Positions 33,641-46,597 of a DNA stretch of 64,000 nucleotides are shown piece by piece (position 1 is the stretch's first letter; each line of letters begins with the position of its first letter). The stretch spans positions 20,698,998 through 20,762,997 of the forward strand of contig ML682007.1 of NCBI GenBank assembly GCA_007922195.1, written 5' to 3'. The notes under the pieces are model-generated. The model ran no database searches. It had not been told where the DNA came from and worked only from the letters and a program-made list of their open reading frames with translations. The position numbers and the translations under genes were made by a program. Source of the stretch: Podocnemis expansa. Taxonomy: Eukaryota > Chordata > Testudines > Podocnemididae.

Positions 33641-33761
33641 CACTAATGACTTGCCCTGGATAGTCTGGGTGGAGCAGGGACTGGAGCTAAGGGTCCTGAG
33701 TCCTAGACTAGGGTCTTAAGTGCCAGACAGTTCTTCCCTTAGGCTTGGCAAAGTACCTAAA

Positions 33762-35829
33762 CTGACTACTGTATTGCTTCAGCGTAGACATTCGTTACAG
33801 GATCAGGAATGGTTCCCTTGTCATCATCGTTAATTCACTTCCCTGATGGACAGTTGCTAGGTTGATGGAAGACTTCTTCCATCAACTTTTAGCTGTCTAT
33901 TTGGAGGGTTAGCTTGTCTTAACTGTGTCTCTCTGGGGTATGGTTTTCTACACCCTTGAGCAATGTAGCTGGGTTAACTTTTGCATGTAGGCCTGACCAT
34001 GATTACATAATGCCAATTAACTCACAAAGTGTTATTTTCTCTGTAAATATCCTGTAAGTGATTCTAAGTACAAAACACTACAGTCCAGTCTTGAACTCAT
34101 GTGAAGATCTAATGAGGACACCAGAGTCTCTGGAACCAAGAGTTGGACCTCTTAAAAGTAGCTAATGCTGTTCTGATTACTAACCACATTGTGAGGATAA
34201 AATACTACCCAAATCAGAATTCTTTATCCATTGTATTACTGAGTAAACAACCTTTCTGAGAAATCTTGGGGCTTCCTGTCATAGTTTTTTACCATGAGTT
34301 TTTAAGACTTCATTTGTTTTACATTTGATATAGGCCCAGAAGCTGCCCCTTTGTGCTTATCTCATGCATCTGTTTTTTCTTCTGTGGGTTCTCTGCACAT
34401 CTGGCAAGAGCAGCACTGTATGAGGCCATGGACACCAGCAATGAATATGCATGTGGAGGTGGAATTTGCAGAAGCATACAAAACTTTTCAAGATTTCCAG
34501 CACGGTTGTGTGTTTAAATTTCTACAGAGGGGAGGAATTTGGCTATCCCGTAACTGGAAACTTTAGAAAATGTCATTTAGCTACATACTGCTTGTTTCCT
34601 TCTGTTCTAAAAATGGGTTGAATGTCCAAGATATAAAACTGGGGACAAACGACCTGCATTTAGCCTGGAGTTTACAGGGCACCATCTGTAGTGAGTGGGA
34701 GCTCCAGTGCAGCCTTCAGAATCCATGGAATCTCATTTTAAATGCTAATTAATTGCTGCCTCCTACATATCTTTGGTTATGTTGCCTTGCTATTGCACGT
34801 TATTGACAGCAGAGAAGACAAGTCACAAAAGGGGATGTCTAACTCCCATTGAAATCAGTAGCAGATAGCTTTGTGAATCCTACCCAATGAAGTCAAAAGT
34901 ATATCACTTTACTATTCCTGAACTATGCTATTCCTTGTGTCTGGCAGGTTAAAAGGTTTCATCTACTTAATCAGTGGTCAAAGAGAGGGATGCACATATG
35001 AACACAGCCTGGTCATAGAGCTTCCTCCACTTGCTGTGACTGATGCCCTTCTCTCTCTCTTAATAAATATAAATAAAAAATCATCAATTATCCTACTTGG
35101 ATTTTTTTGTCACATGCTTAAATTCTACTAACCTAATATAAGATTGATCAAAATCCAGTCTAAGCAGTTTTCAGACAGTCCTCTAGCACTCTTCTCTGAC
35201 TCTGAGTATCTGTAGCTAGGCAAAGCAAGTGTAGTTAAATGAACACAGACATAAACTAGAACCTAATTGTTATAGTGTGAACTCTACCTGTTACCAGGCA
35301 CTTTTAGGTCAATAAAACCACACTAGGATCCCAGGTTCCTATTGACTTAAAGGGGATTTAGATCAGGTCACTTATGTCTACTGGAAACTGAAATTATTAT
35401 TAAAAATGTTGTGCAAAACAGATAGCTAACATCCTTCCTCAGCCTCTCTGATCCTGGAGGGGTTGTAGTATTATATCCCTCAAGAGCCACGTAACTACTT
35501 ATTTCAAGTCCATTGGAAAAATATGCTATGAATTAAATAGTATTGAGTGTCCCACGCTTTTTCAGTGTATCTAATTAAGAACATGCAGAGGAACGAGGGA
35601 CATAAAACAGATATCTGGAAAGAGTTCAAGTCCTGAACTGTGTTGATCATTTCATTCCTACATTCTCTCTAGCTTTATACATATTTAAATTAATTTATGG
35701 TTGGTGAAAGGTGTTTAGATTAATAACTTTGGAAGTGAAACCATCAAACAGGTATCACTGTAGACAGATGAATAAAGACCTTTACTCAATGTCCAGCAAT
35801 AATAAAAAATAAGGCAAATAGAATGATAG
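33762..35829. other. unassigned intergenic, AT-rich
   Basis: No gene or recognised repeat apart from short fragments. Confidence 0.45.
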
Positions 35830-36795
35830 GGTGCCTAAGAATGTGATGGAGAATAATGCTGAAAATATTATAATGCTACTGGTGTGGCCTGGAGTACTGT
35901 GTTCTGTTATGTTCACCTGTCACAAATAAGACTTAATAGAAATAGAGGATATTCCAAGCAGAGCTTGGCAGGGAAATGGTTTTCCTATCCAGCAAAGGTT
36001 TTGAGATTTAAAAATGTTCCCACCCTGCTCTGGGGGGAGACCCAAAACCTTTTGAGAGAAATCGTCCCAAACAGCTGAGTTGTTAGGTCACTGGACAGGC
36101 ATGTGGGAGATCCAAAGTCAAGTCTTGGCTCTGCCTGACATGGAACGTGAGTCTTCCATACCCCTGATGAAGGTCCTGACTAATCGGTTATTGCACATGT
36201 GGGGCAGATTTCTCCTTCAATGAATCCTAGACCTGAGAATGCTTCATGTGAGAAGTTCCAGTTTGGTCAAAAATTTCCCAAGCAGCTCTAATTCTGCGAC
36301 TGGCAACAGCAACAGAGGCATGGATAAAATTGTTTATGAAGAGGAATTGAAAGGAGGAGGGCTGTTAAGTTTAGAGACGAGATGAATAAAAGGAACTAAT
36401 GTGGCTTTGTACGAAATAATGACTGGCAAAGAGAGAGGAAATTGAGCACTTTGGTTTAATTTGTCATATTACTAGAATAAGGGCACAGTAGATGATGAAG
36501 GGCAACTAAATTAAAACTGATAAATACTCAAGTATCCTGTCAAACTCACAAAATATAATGTATAATAATTAAAAGAGAAAAGCAGTTCTTTTAGAAGGGA
36601 TCTAATGCCTCTTGCTTCAGGACATAAGCCAATCACTATCTGGTGAAGTTTAGAAAGAAAGTCTCCCTGAGGGAACATTAGATATCTCCTGAGGGATTCT
36701 TGAATGCAACTCTGAAACATCTGGTACTGGCAACTTTTCGAGAAAGGCTATTGGACTAGATGGACACTGCTTTGGTCCCGTTCTTGTGTTTCTAT
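35830..36795 (+). mobile_element. old CR1-type LINE 3' fragment interrupted by a fold-back SINE-like insertion
   Basis: ctggtgtggcctggagtact near 35880 and attggactagatggacac near 36750 are CR1 ORF2 and 3'-end signatures on the plus strand. About 35950-36310 interrupts it: ends gagcttggcagggaaatgg and tttcccaagcagctc are inverted, and a tRNA-like patch (gttaggtcactggacaggc to gtcaagtct) lies inside. Confidence 0.6.
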
Positions 36796-37547
36796 TCATT
36801 AGAACCTCAGCAGGAATGAACTCCACACTATCACAGTGGCTCGAGTGGGGTGATAAAAAAAAAATCACATTCATAAAAGTGAGGAACTGACAAATATTTT
36901 TAATGGAAATCTTAAAACATCAAATCATAGAGGAGGGTCACTCACTCAACACTTCAAAAAAGCATATTGGAAGCAGATCAGCCAGTGGTGTATGGTGGGT
37001 CTCCAGCATCATGGATGAATACTTGCATGGCACCAGCAGTAAGGCCCCGAGAGCAGGGCCCGCAGGCCTGTTTCCTGCTCTCCCCCCACTTTGTGCCCAT
37101 TGTTGGGCTGGCAGGTGTGGCAGGGGACAGGAGTGATGGTCAGGGGTGTGATGGGCTCTGCCCCAGAGACCTACCATCAGGTTGGCTGCCTGGCCCTGGG
37201 GTCCCCATTGCTCCCTCCTTGTGCCCAGCATGGGGTTGGAGGATGCTTGCTCCCTCACTAGTAGGAGTTGTTGGCTGCTGGCAGGCCTGTGCTGGGGATG
37301 AGGACCTGCTAGGTATTTCAAAACATGGGGCTGCCAGAGACGGGGCGGGGGGGAACACGTCTCCATGGCCTCCCACCCTTGGTACACTACTGAGAACAAC
37401 GTGTGCTCCAGGCCCCTTTGAAGTACAGGCAATGGTTTCAGTAGCAAAGGTTTGGAAGAAAAAATTTGCATGATTTCAGTTGAGATCTTATAGTCTGAAC
37501 AGTAGTAAAGTCTGGTATGTTTCAGGGTGGGACTATCTTTTTGGTCT
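36796..37547. other. GC-rich unassigned segment
   Basis: 37040-37380 is GC-rich with open frames on both strands but no domain. A short poly-A run lies near 36855-36864. Confidence 0.4.
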
Positions 37548-37612
37548 GTTTTTGTACAGCGTACAACACAATGGGGCCCTGAGCTGGGACTGGAGCTCTC
37601 ACGTGCTACCAC
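37548..37612 (-). repeat. dispersed GCACCTAG repeat fragment
   Basis: ttgtacagcgtacaacaca, atggggccct and gctaccacaatacag match the reverse complement of 27955-28045. Confidence 0.55.
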
Positions 37613-40600
37613 AATACAGATGACCAGGGCACTGGGAGCTGTATTGAGTGGCTCTGTTTGAGGGAATGTTTCATCCTACTTGCTTCGGGCGCCAAAAAAC
37701 CAAGTTCTGGCGCTGCAGGTGGCAAATCATAATAGTCAGCTCATTGTCTCTTTAGTGTAATAATGGCATTTTAATACACTGGTTTTCCTTGGGGGAAATG
37801 AGAAGTGACTAGGAAATGGGCAGTGTCAGAGTGACGGTATTCCTGCCTCTGGGTCTGGGGGCAGAGTGCTAGCCCCCTTTCTGAGCTTTAGCATGTGTGT
37901 GGTTTACAAAACTTCAGTCAGGCAGAAAACATTTTCATCCTCAGCTGCCAGAAAATAAACCTCCCATTAACTGATTCACTTGTAAATTATACGGAGGACT
38001 AACGGCATGTGTTCATTATTGGCATGGCTTTTCAGCTCATTTATTCAAAAAGAAAGGGGAAAAAATCTCTGCATATTTCAAGTAAAAATGTAGATTCAAA
38101 CACAGACTCAGATTTTGTACTCCTGAGATCTGTGCTACTCTGCCAGCAACATTCACCCCACTCCTCTGACCTCAGGAGTCCTCTCTGAGAGCCACACGTG
38201 GAGTAGGGTGGAGTCAACACTTCTCCCTCACCACTCCCACACACATACACGAGGCCTCTTCCCTTGCTGGTATATTGCTGCATCGCTGGGAGTCGCTCCA
38301 GCTGGGAGGAGGCCAGTGCTGCAGTGGGGGTGCAGAATCTCTATGCATCATTCCCTTGGGTTCAGTAGGGTTTTCTTTCAGTGAAGGGTGGAGGAGAACC
38401 TCCTCTCAGCCCTCCATAGGATGATGTATTTCTTGGGGTTCTCCGTGAGAAAACAAACTAAAGGGGAGATTTCTCTGAACCAACTCTTTCCCCAAGCTTT
38501 CCTCACACTGAGATTCTGGAGCATAATTATACCGTAGATTCAATCAAAGACAAAAGAGCAACAGTTTGCATGCTCCCATGAGCGTGACAAGTTCCAGAGG
38601 GGTGGCCATGTTAGTCTAATTCTTCTTCCTTCTTGTTTTGCTAAGTCTATCAACAGTGCTTCTTATAAAAATGAATTTCACTGAGATGCACACAGATCTT
38701 TTCTGGGGTTGGGGTGACCATATGAACCTGAAAAGCAGGCATTCTTCTAATTCTAGTTCTCTCCCTCTTCAGTCCTTCAATTTGCAGACCCCCTGAGTCC
38801 TCCCCATGAGCCCATTACTCTCCCTGAATCCTTAAGGCCACTCTCTCCTGAAGGTAGGATCAAATCCACAGGGAGTGGTGAAAGGATAAGGAGGGTGTTG
38901 CTTTCCTTAGGGGTGGAAGAGGCAGCAGTGGACACTCTCTCTATCTCTGCAATGCATCCCTAAATTTCCCAGATACTCCTGTTTGTGACTAACCCACTTG
39001 CTCAGTTGGTGGGATTTGAACCCTGAATTTTTAAAAGCCTGTTTCTACCATTTGAATTAAAACACAAATTCCCCACGTGGATTCTGCAACAGATTCATAA
39101 ATTACCTCATGTGTACAAACCACTGAAAGGGACTTAGACCAGTGCTCTCCTAGAATGGTTTCACATGTGCACATTTCTCTGTGCCCAAACAAAACTATAT
39201 TCTGTGCTCCCACCACAAGAAGTGTCCTTGGCCAGTCACTCTGAAACTTTAGCCATGCTGCATGGCTTAGCCAAAGAGCCTTCCAAAAAGTAAATGTTGT
39301 CCTTCCAGCCCAGAATCTTATTCACAATGGGCAATTTTACAATTAGGGAATAAGGAACCGCAAATATAAATTAACATGAAAAAGAGGAGGTGAAAACAGC
39401 ATACAGGCAAGGGAAAGTTTTGGCTGGGGCACCAAGAATAAGCCGTGGATGAATGGTTGGAAGAACATCCTTTTTTGTTGTCCTGTAGTGTAAATTCTTT
39501 CTGGCATTTCAGCTGCCTTGAAAGTGTAAAGGTAGATGAAAAATCCTAGCTGGGTTTATCTGAATGGAACAGAGACTGTGCAGTGACAGATGACCTGGCT
39601 CAATGGTAATTTTCCGTTTTGAGTTAAATAGAAGTTTGATGTGGGGGTGTTTGAAGGGGGTGGATTTGTGACTACTCACTGATTGACAGATGAGGCTGAA
39701 AATACAGGATATTCTGTACTGCCTGAACAGGGACTGTAAGATTTGACCATGAGCTCTGTTAACTGGTGACACCTGAATTACATTTCCTCCTAGGTGTCTA
39801 ATGCCCCTACAGTGATTTCTAATGCAGATTTGTAAATTAATAGATTAGCTGTATCACTGCATAATAATGTTTCTCATAAAACATAAAGAAATATTAAATG
39901 AAACAACCTCCTTACCCCAGATTCTTGCCATATAATTTAGAAGAATTTAATGGTCTTAAAATGACTGTTTTTTCCCTTTGATTATCATTCTCATTGTTGG
40001 AGATTATGTTACAGTTTCCCTCTAATGATAGTGACAAAGCACTTCTGCACAACACTGAACAATTTTTTGGTTTAAATGAAATCTGCCATTAGAAACTATG
40101 GTGACATGTTTAAAATGGATGCATTTAATCACTCATGTAACTGTGAAAGTCAACAACAATTCACCAGATCTGAATACGGCACATCATCTGTTATTAGGAA
40201 ATTGCTGATAATGTTACACCTCAGAAAAGAGAGAACAGTTTCTATCTCCTACGCTTTGGGCTGCCTTACTATCCCTGCCATTAGGCAAACAGCTGATGCC
40301 TGTGACAATCCCTAAGTAGCTTTATGTAGAAACCTTTCCTATACAAGCAACCAGTTAAAGAACACAGAAAAAGATTGCAATTAAAACTGTATGGACTGGT
40401 TGAACCCAGAAAACTCTGTGATAAGCATTTTCTCACTGAACTATTTCTTTTAATTCAAGACTGTTGCCATTAAGGGATGGCTTTGCATGCCTTCGAATCC
40501 TGAATGCTCTTTAATTTAGATGCTACTGGTGTTTCAAAGTTAAGGTTAATATTAAAAAAAAGGAGAGCGGATTCTACTTACCAGCAGTAATTTCTTAGCA

Positions 40601-41559
40601 TGCACTGTTTCACTGCAAGTTGTCGTCGCACAGTTTAGCATGAATCCCAGCTATGCTGCAGACAATCTCCTTTCTGAAAGCAGCTTGAAATTTCAAGTCC
40701 TCAAACTATGTTTTAAAAAGTTTATTCCTTTCTCTTCTATTCCCAGCTTCCTGCAGCAGCTTCAGGTTTTGGCTCAGCTTTGCCAAAGGCATATTTTTAT
40801 TATTGTGTAATGGGCTTGAGCCTCTTCCTTGTGTCACGTGATACAGGAAGAAAATTTTTACACAGATGGCCAAAAAGCTTTTGATGCTTGGGATTCCCCC
40901 CACCCTCTGCTCTTTCTGTTTCTCCTTTACAGATTAATCTAAAAGGTTCAGACCTTGATTAACTCATGTGTAAATGGTTCAGTTTGCCTGATGAAGAGAC
41001 TGTGTAAAGAGAGTTATCGGGAGATAATTATCTTAGCTTGATCCAGGAGGAAAAATTCACATTTGATCCTTAGCGTTTTGGCAAGAGAGGAAGATCTTAT
41101 CCTGAGAGCTGAAACTATCTTATCAGTTCTAAAACTACTTCGGCAAATTGGTTGTAGGAGACTAGTCCCAAGCCTGGAAGTGAAATAAATTATTCTACTG
41201 CCCTATTAATCACTAACACCATTGTTAATCAAACAGTTCACCTCAACAGTTTTACAAACCTCAGTTAGGTGTGCGTTCTCATTCTCTCTTATTCGCCACT
41301 GCTGCACACACACCTGCTACAAGAAAAATGACAACCCTGCTTTTTATTTATTATTGTATGGTGTATGCATGTTTTGACTGATTCAGTGATGATAGGATAG
41401 GAATTTTCATTGCAGTTCTCTCTCTTTTAAAAAGTTTATTTTGCCTTTATAATTTTTGAAGTGCTTACACGGAAAAGCAAACAGAAACTATATGGTGGAT
41501 ACAGAAAAAATACTATCAGTAGGGTGGTTAATTCATATATCTTAAAATGCATTGCACAG
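37613..41559. other. ~4 kb with little recognisable content
   Basis: One Penelope-like terminal scrap at about 38589-38640 (gttccagaggggtggcc). No gene, RNA or complete mobile element seen. Confidence 0.5.
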
Positions 41560-41690
41560 GTGAGAATTTTCATCATCCATTTGCTTTGCTAAAGAGAGGT
41601 GAAGTGACTTACTCGTGGTCACACAACAAGGCACTGGCAGGCAAGAATAGAATAGTTGGGTCTCAACTATCTGCCTGTGACCAGTATCTG
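41560..41690 (-). repeat. MIR-like SINE relic
   Basis: aagagaggtgaagtgactta followed by ctcgtggtcacacaacaag, MIR core in reverse orientation. Confidence 0.6.
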
Positions 41691-41696
41691 GAATGA

Positions 41697-41945
41697 CTAG
41701 GGCCTGGTCTACACTTAAAACTTACATCTGCCTAGCTGTGTTGCTTAGGGCTGTGAACGTTTTTGTGCCTTGAGCATTCTAGTTAGGTCAGCCTAGGCCT
41801 GGTGTAGACATAGCTAGATCAACAAAAGGATTCTTCTGTGTTCTGTCAACCTATCGACAGCCTCAGAGAGGTGGACTAACTGCAGTGAGGGAAAAACCCT
41901 CTCAGTTGACATAGGAGGTGTCTATTTTTCATGCTGCTAGAACAA
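41697..41945. repeat. fold-back repeat of the GGTCTACAC family
   Basis: tagggcctggtctacact at the left; a ggtgtagacatagctag segment and gtcaacctatcgacagcc inside. Related to 47986-48464 and about 51330-51565. Confidence 0.5.
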
Positions 41946-42297
41946 CTAGTGGGGTTTTGCTCTCAGATTCTTTCAGGTGGGATTTAGAAAGAGTGGATGG
42001 TGGTGACAATTGGATGTTTGAAAATCTTATTTTGCTGGAATCAGGGTAAGAAATTGCTCCCCAATGCACACAGGAGTCTCATGCATCTGATGGTAGAAGC
42101 AAACACTCAGTCTTTAAACAAGCATCTGGACGTGAGTTGTTTTCACACTTGTTCATCTTTAATATGGAGACAGATAGGTGGCTTTGAGGGAAAGCTATGT
42201 ACAGACATTTTGCTCGTCCATGCATCCTAGATACTTTTTAGACCCATTGCCATAGTAACTGAGCACCTGACAACATTTAATGTATTGGTTGATAGTG

Positions 42298-42431
42298 CAG
42301 TGCTATAGACCCCATTTTACAGATGCAGAACTAAGGCACAAAGAGGCTAAGTGACTTCTCCAAGGAGGTCTGATGCAGAGCATGGACTTGATCCAGGTCT
42401 TCTCAAGTGCCAGGCTGTCCCCCAGCCACTG
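42298..42431 (-). repeat. MIR SINE relic
   Basis: ccccattttacagatgcaga, aactaaggcacaaagagg and ctaagtgacttctccaagg in MIR order, reverse orientation, extending to the ctgtcccccagccactgggc end. Confidence 0.75.
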
Positions 42432-43020
42432 GGCTGTAAACTCAGTGCAGCTCGCTGGTACTTCACGTGTCAAGAGACTTCTCTCTCCAGCAGGTGAAAT
42501 TCCATATTTTGCCTAACATGGGACCTTCTGAGTCTTCTGCTGCTGGTGTTGTTGATAGAAGGCAGTATGTGTGCCTGCCAGCATCCGACTTATTTCACTG
42601 CTTCCCAGAGCTGATTTTATAAATCAAGAGAGCTGAACCGTTGACATTTCGCAGGCAACTGGGACCCTTCTTCCGGGGTGATAATATGAAACTGCTGTTT
42701 GCACTGAAGATAAGAGAGGAAGATCCACAAATACAATCTGTTCTTTGCTCTCAGCCTTTCTTTCTCTCTTTGACCTCATTGCTGAAAGTTAATCATCTGG
42801 TGGACATATGTTGTGCAATAATACTATTAGATTTAGTATGAGTCCAACAAATTCTGTTTGTGATGAGAATGTATGTTTGCTAAAGACAATAAGGGAGATT
42901 CATACAGCCACGTAGCTAGCTTGACTATTTGATTTTTTTTTCGTGGTAAGGAGAAAATACAGCCTTTTCGTGTTGTACTGTAACTGACCTTTTCTCCAAT
43001 TGAATTCAGTGAAAGTTTTA

Positions 43021-43130
43021 TTATTTATTTATATTACCGTGGTGCCTAGAGGCTCCATCCAGGATCAGGGCTCCATGTGCAAGGAGCTGCACAAATGCAT
43101 AGTGAAAATGCATAGTCCCTATTCCAAAAA
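43021..43130 (+). repeat. dispersed GCACCTAG repeat
   Basis: ttatttatattaccgtggtg and cctagaggctcc, then ggagctgcacaaatgcat and agtccctattcc. Confidence 0.6.
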
Positions 43131-43807
43131 CTCCCCCGGATTTCACTGGGAGCAAAGTTAGGACAACACTGAAGGCGTTTGAAACTCCCACCCTGGATTT
43201 GCAAGCATGGTTGCAGTTTGCTGAAGGGGAGAAGAAGGCAAAATTGGTTAGTAGTCCGTTTCCATTTCCCAGTGAGGCAGGAAGCTGTCCCTCCAACACT
43301 TTGGCAATCTCTCAGAGATATCAGACCTGGATGAGTATGAAGATCTGTGGTGTTTGTGGCTAAAATGCCTGTGTATAAAAGCTGAAGACAACCTTAGTGC
43401 CATTGCAATACGTACTCTGTTTACTAAGAAGCTACACTGCCATTTCTTGTCTTAAGGTCAGAGTACAAAGCAAAGGGAGACCTAGAGACATATATATTAC
43501 AATGGCACACACTGGTGCCTAAATATACTACACAGAGCCCAAGCAATGAAATAGATACAGAACTAACTAACTTCTGTCCCATATGGACTTCTCCATGTCG
43601 GGGGATGCAGGTGGTGGTTGGGGGGGACAGTCGGCAATTCTGCATGCATCCAACCATGCTGACTCTGGACTTAGGATAAATAGAGGCCTCCAGGTTCTGA
43701 GTGTTAATGTATTTCTTTCCATGAGCTCTACATTAACTCTTTCCTAACACACCTAAAAATAGTGGAAGAATCTGTGTACATCATACAAATGTCTTATTTA
43801 CTTGAAA

Positions 43808-43994
43808 ACAAGCAAGGAGTCCATTTGCACTTAAAGACTAACAAATTTATTTATTGCATGATCTTTCATGGGAGAAAAATCCACCTTGTCAGACGAAAGC
43901 TCATGCAATAAATAAATTTGTTAGTCTTTAAGTGCAAATGGACTCCTTGCTTGTTTCAGTGAACTAGACTAAAATGGCTGCCTCTTTGGAACTC
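43808..43994 (+). mobile_element. Penelope-like palindrome with perfect 12-bp TSD
   Basis: Starts acaagcaaggag, 3' end CCTCTTTGGAACTC. Flanked by atttacttgaaa at 43796-43807 and 43995-44006. Both arms carry ccatttgcac where other copies have cctgtggcac. The core has decayed (CTGACAA). Confidence 0.88.
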
Positions 43995-44264
43995 ATTTAC
44001 TTGAAATCATCTCAGTCAAAACAAAAGCTTAAATCTGCTGCATCTATGTGTTTGTATAATTAGCCTTGAGATGTTTGCTGTCCATTGGAAATTGTCAGTG
44101 GGTTATGAGGACTTTACTAGAATTGTTTTCCCAAAGCGCTTTGATTTTCTTAACTTTGACTTCCTGCTGCTCTTGGAACATTCTGAGATTGGGTCCGGCT
44201 GTGTTTATTTACTTTAGAAGAGGAAAATAATAATATTTTGCACTTCTGTAGCACCTAACTAACA

Positions 44265-44410
44265 TTAATTAGTTAAGCCTCATAGCATTCTGGGAGTCAT
44301 GCAAATGAGCCACAGAAATGTTCACAGTAGTTGCTGAAGGTCACACAAGTGAAACTAAGACTCTAATCCAAGAGTCCTGACTCCCTGTTCTCTGTGTTAG
44401 ACAGTGCTCC
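44265..44410 (-). repeat. MIR-like SINE relic
   Basis: ctgaaggtcacacaagtgaa and ctaatccaagagtcctgact, then tctctgtgttagacagtgc, in MIR order on the minus strand. Confidence 0.65.
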
Positions 44411-44420
44411 CTTCCCACTT

Positions 44421-44466
44421 AAAAAAAAAAAAAAAAAAGCTTCTTTTTTTTTTTTTAAAAAAGCCT
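44421..44466. repeat. A18 / T14 inverted homopolymers
   Basis: An A-run followed by gcttc and a T-run, then A6; able to form a long A-T hairpin. Confidence 0.85.
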
Positions 44467-45382
44467 TTGATTGCAGAAAAATGTACAGTATAGACACAGA
44501 ACACTAATGGGATTCTTAAATATTTATTAAAGGGGTTCTCATGTTGGGTTCCTATTAAATGCAGATGGTAAGGTGACACATCAACCTGTCCCATAGGATG
44601 CAGAATCAATTTGTACAGAAGGTGGATCACACTGTGCCAGATAAAATGACTCCCACCAACCCTATTTAGTGGTCCTAATTGCTCAGTCCCGTTTCCCTCA
44701 CCTAATGTCACCACCTCAAGACTTAGAAGACCCATGTGAAGCTCTTGCTTTGCCAGTGGCATTTGCACACGGACACACTGTAGCTACCCTCTGAAATAGA
44801 AAATCATCTTTGGAATGAGGAAAGTGACCCCTTGTGTCAGCTAAGGTGGGAATGAACATTTATAACCTGCTTTGAAGTCACTAAGGCATGTCTACACTGG
44901 AACCTCTACATCTGGTGAAGATACTGCATGCCGATGGGAGAGCACTCTCTCTGTGTCTTTTTCACATCCCTGAGTGGCTTAAGTGGTGAAGTAGACCTTC
45001 CCTTAGCTTTGAGTCGGGCACTCAATACCACAGTAATGTATGTGGTGTAGGTGTTTGCTTCAATAGCACCTACTCAAGAAATCAAGGCAGTGGAATAAAA
45101 CTGAGATGGTAAAGCGATAAAGCTAACTATGTCTTCACAGGATGAGCTGAGACAGAGAATTTCCATTGGCCTTGTCATAGATACTGGATTTTTGGGCACA
45201 GCTGAGAAGGATTCTAAATACTCACTCCCCACTTTCTTTGATTTAGCCCTCACTGTAGCTCAGAGTTTCTTCTCAGAAAGGAATTTGAAACAAATGCTAA
45301 GATAGTACCTAGATTGTATGAATACAGCTTGGTTTGTAAGCTGTTTGGGGTAGGGACGCACCAACCATTTTTCTATTCTATG

Positions 45383-45455
45383 TTTGTACGGCACATAGTA
45401 CAATGGGGCCCTGCACCATGACTAAGCCTATTAGAAGCTGCCACAATAAAAAGTA
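45383..45455 (-). repeat. dispersed GCACCTAG repeat fragment
   Basis: tttgtacggcacatagtaca, atggggccctgcaccatgac and gctgccacaataaaaag. Confidence 0.6.
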
Positions 45456-46394
45456 ATCCTAATAATGTTCTAGAGTATTCAAAAGTCATTACATGATATA
45501 ATTTTTCTTATGGAGATCATTTTTTCCTTGTAAAATACAAAATAAGACTTCCTCACTATAAACAGCTTTGAAAGTCCTAATTCTTCTTGAACTTCACCCA
45601 AATATTGCATCAATGCAGAGTGTCAAAATGCTGTAAACTATTTATTGTTAAAACATGCCTTAAAAAAAAAATCCAGCGATTGTGCATCCATGCCAGATGT
45701 GACCTAAACTGTGAGGCTGCTGCGTGTATTCAGCTGTTCTGACTGGATAATTATGATTGTGATTGCAAAAGCCTTTTACTGTGGTCCATACATGACGTAG
45801 GCCAAGGGCACAATGTGCAAGGGAGGTAAAAGAGACACACTCAAAGGCTGTAAGAAGTAATTCTGGATCATTCAAAATATTCAACAGCATTCGAGGAAAA
45901 AGTAGAGTATGGTATGGAGATTGGTGCTCTAATATTTGATCCATGCTATTGTTAACACTCAATAGTTGACTATTTTAAGCTCAGATCTGCTATACAGGAG
46001 ATGCAGGGAGTTAAATTCTGACCTACTTATCCCATGTGCATAAAGAGGGAACAGTTCTGAATAGTCATGCCTTTCTCTAACACTTGATGTGCAGATGGAA
46101 AATATGTCTGTACTGTAATGCTGAGCCTGGGATCACCTCATTCTGACTTATAAGATTTCAGAAAGCTCTGCTGGAGCACATATTTGGCAATGTGCTTGTA
46201 CTAAATAAATAAACTGAGAGTTAGTTTTGTGTATGTTTAGCCAAAGACACTGTTGGAGAGTTACATGTGGGGGATCAAGGCTTTGTCTGCTCTTGAGATT
46301 TTTTAGAAAAAAAATCCCACCATTGCTCTGTTGGTTCAGTTAGCGGGGCTTTTGGCTGCAGATACAGTTCTCAACACCGTGTGCGAGTTTAATC

Positions 46395-46589
46395 CAGTGT
46401 TTCCCAACCAGTGTGTCATCAGGTCTGAGCAAGTGTGCCATGAAATTTTTTGAAAAACTACTCAAAGAGCTCTGGATTGGCTCATTGGCTCATGAATATT
46501 CATAAGTTCGGAAATTATATGGTGGAGTGCCTCAAATTAATTAAAGATAGCAGGGTGTGCCAAGGCAGAGAAAAAGTTGGGAACCACTG
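46395..46589. mobile_element. hAT-type MITE, 195 bp
   Basis: CAGTGTTTCCCAACCAG and GGGAACCACTG; TSD gtttaatc (46387-46394) and gtctaatc (46590-46597). The left flank (ggttcagttagcggggc to gcgagtttaatcc) is faintly tRNA-like, so it may have landed in a SINE. Confidence 0.88.
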
Positions 46590-46597
46590 GTCTAATC

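Noticed and set aside
36938..37612. 224-codon minus-strand and 168-codon plus-strand frames
   Set aside because: GC-rich, no recognisable domain, and the frame runs into a dispersed repeat at 37548-37612.
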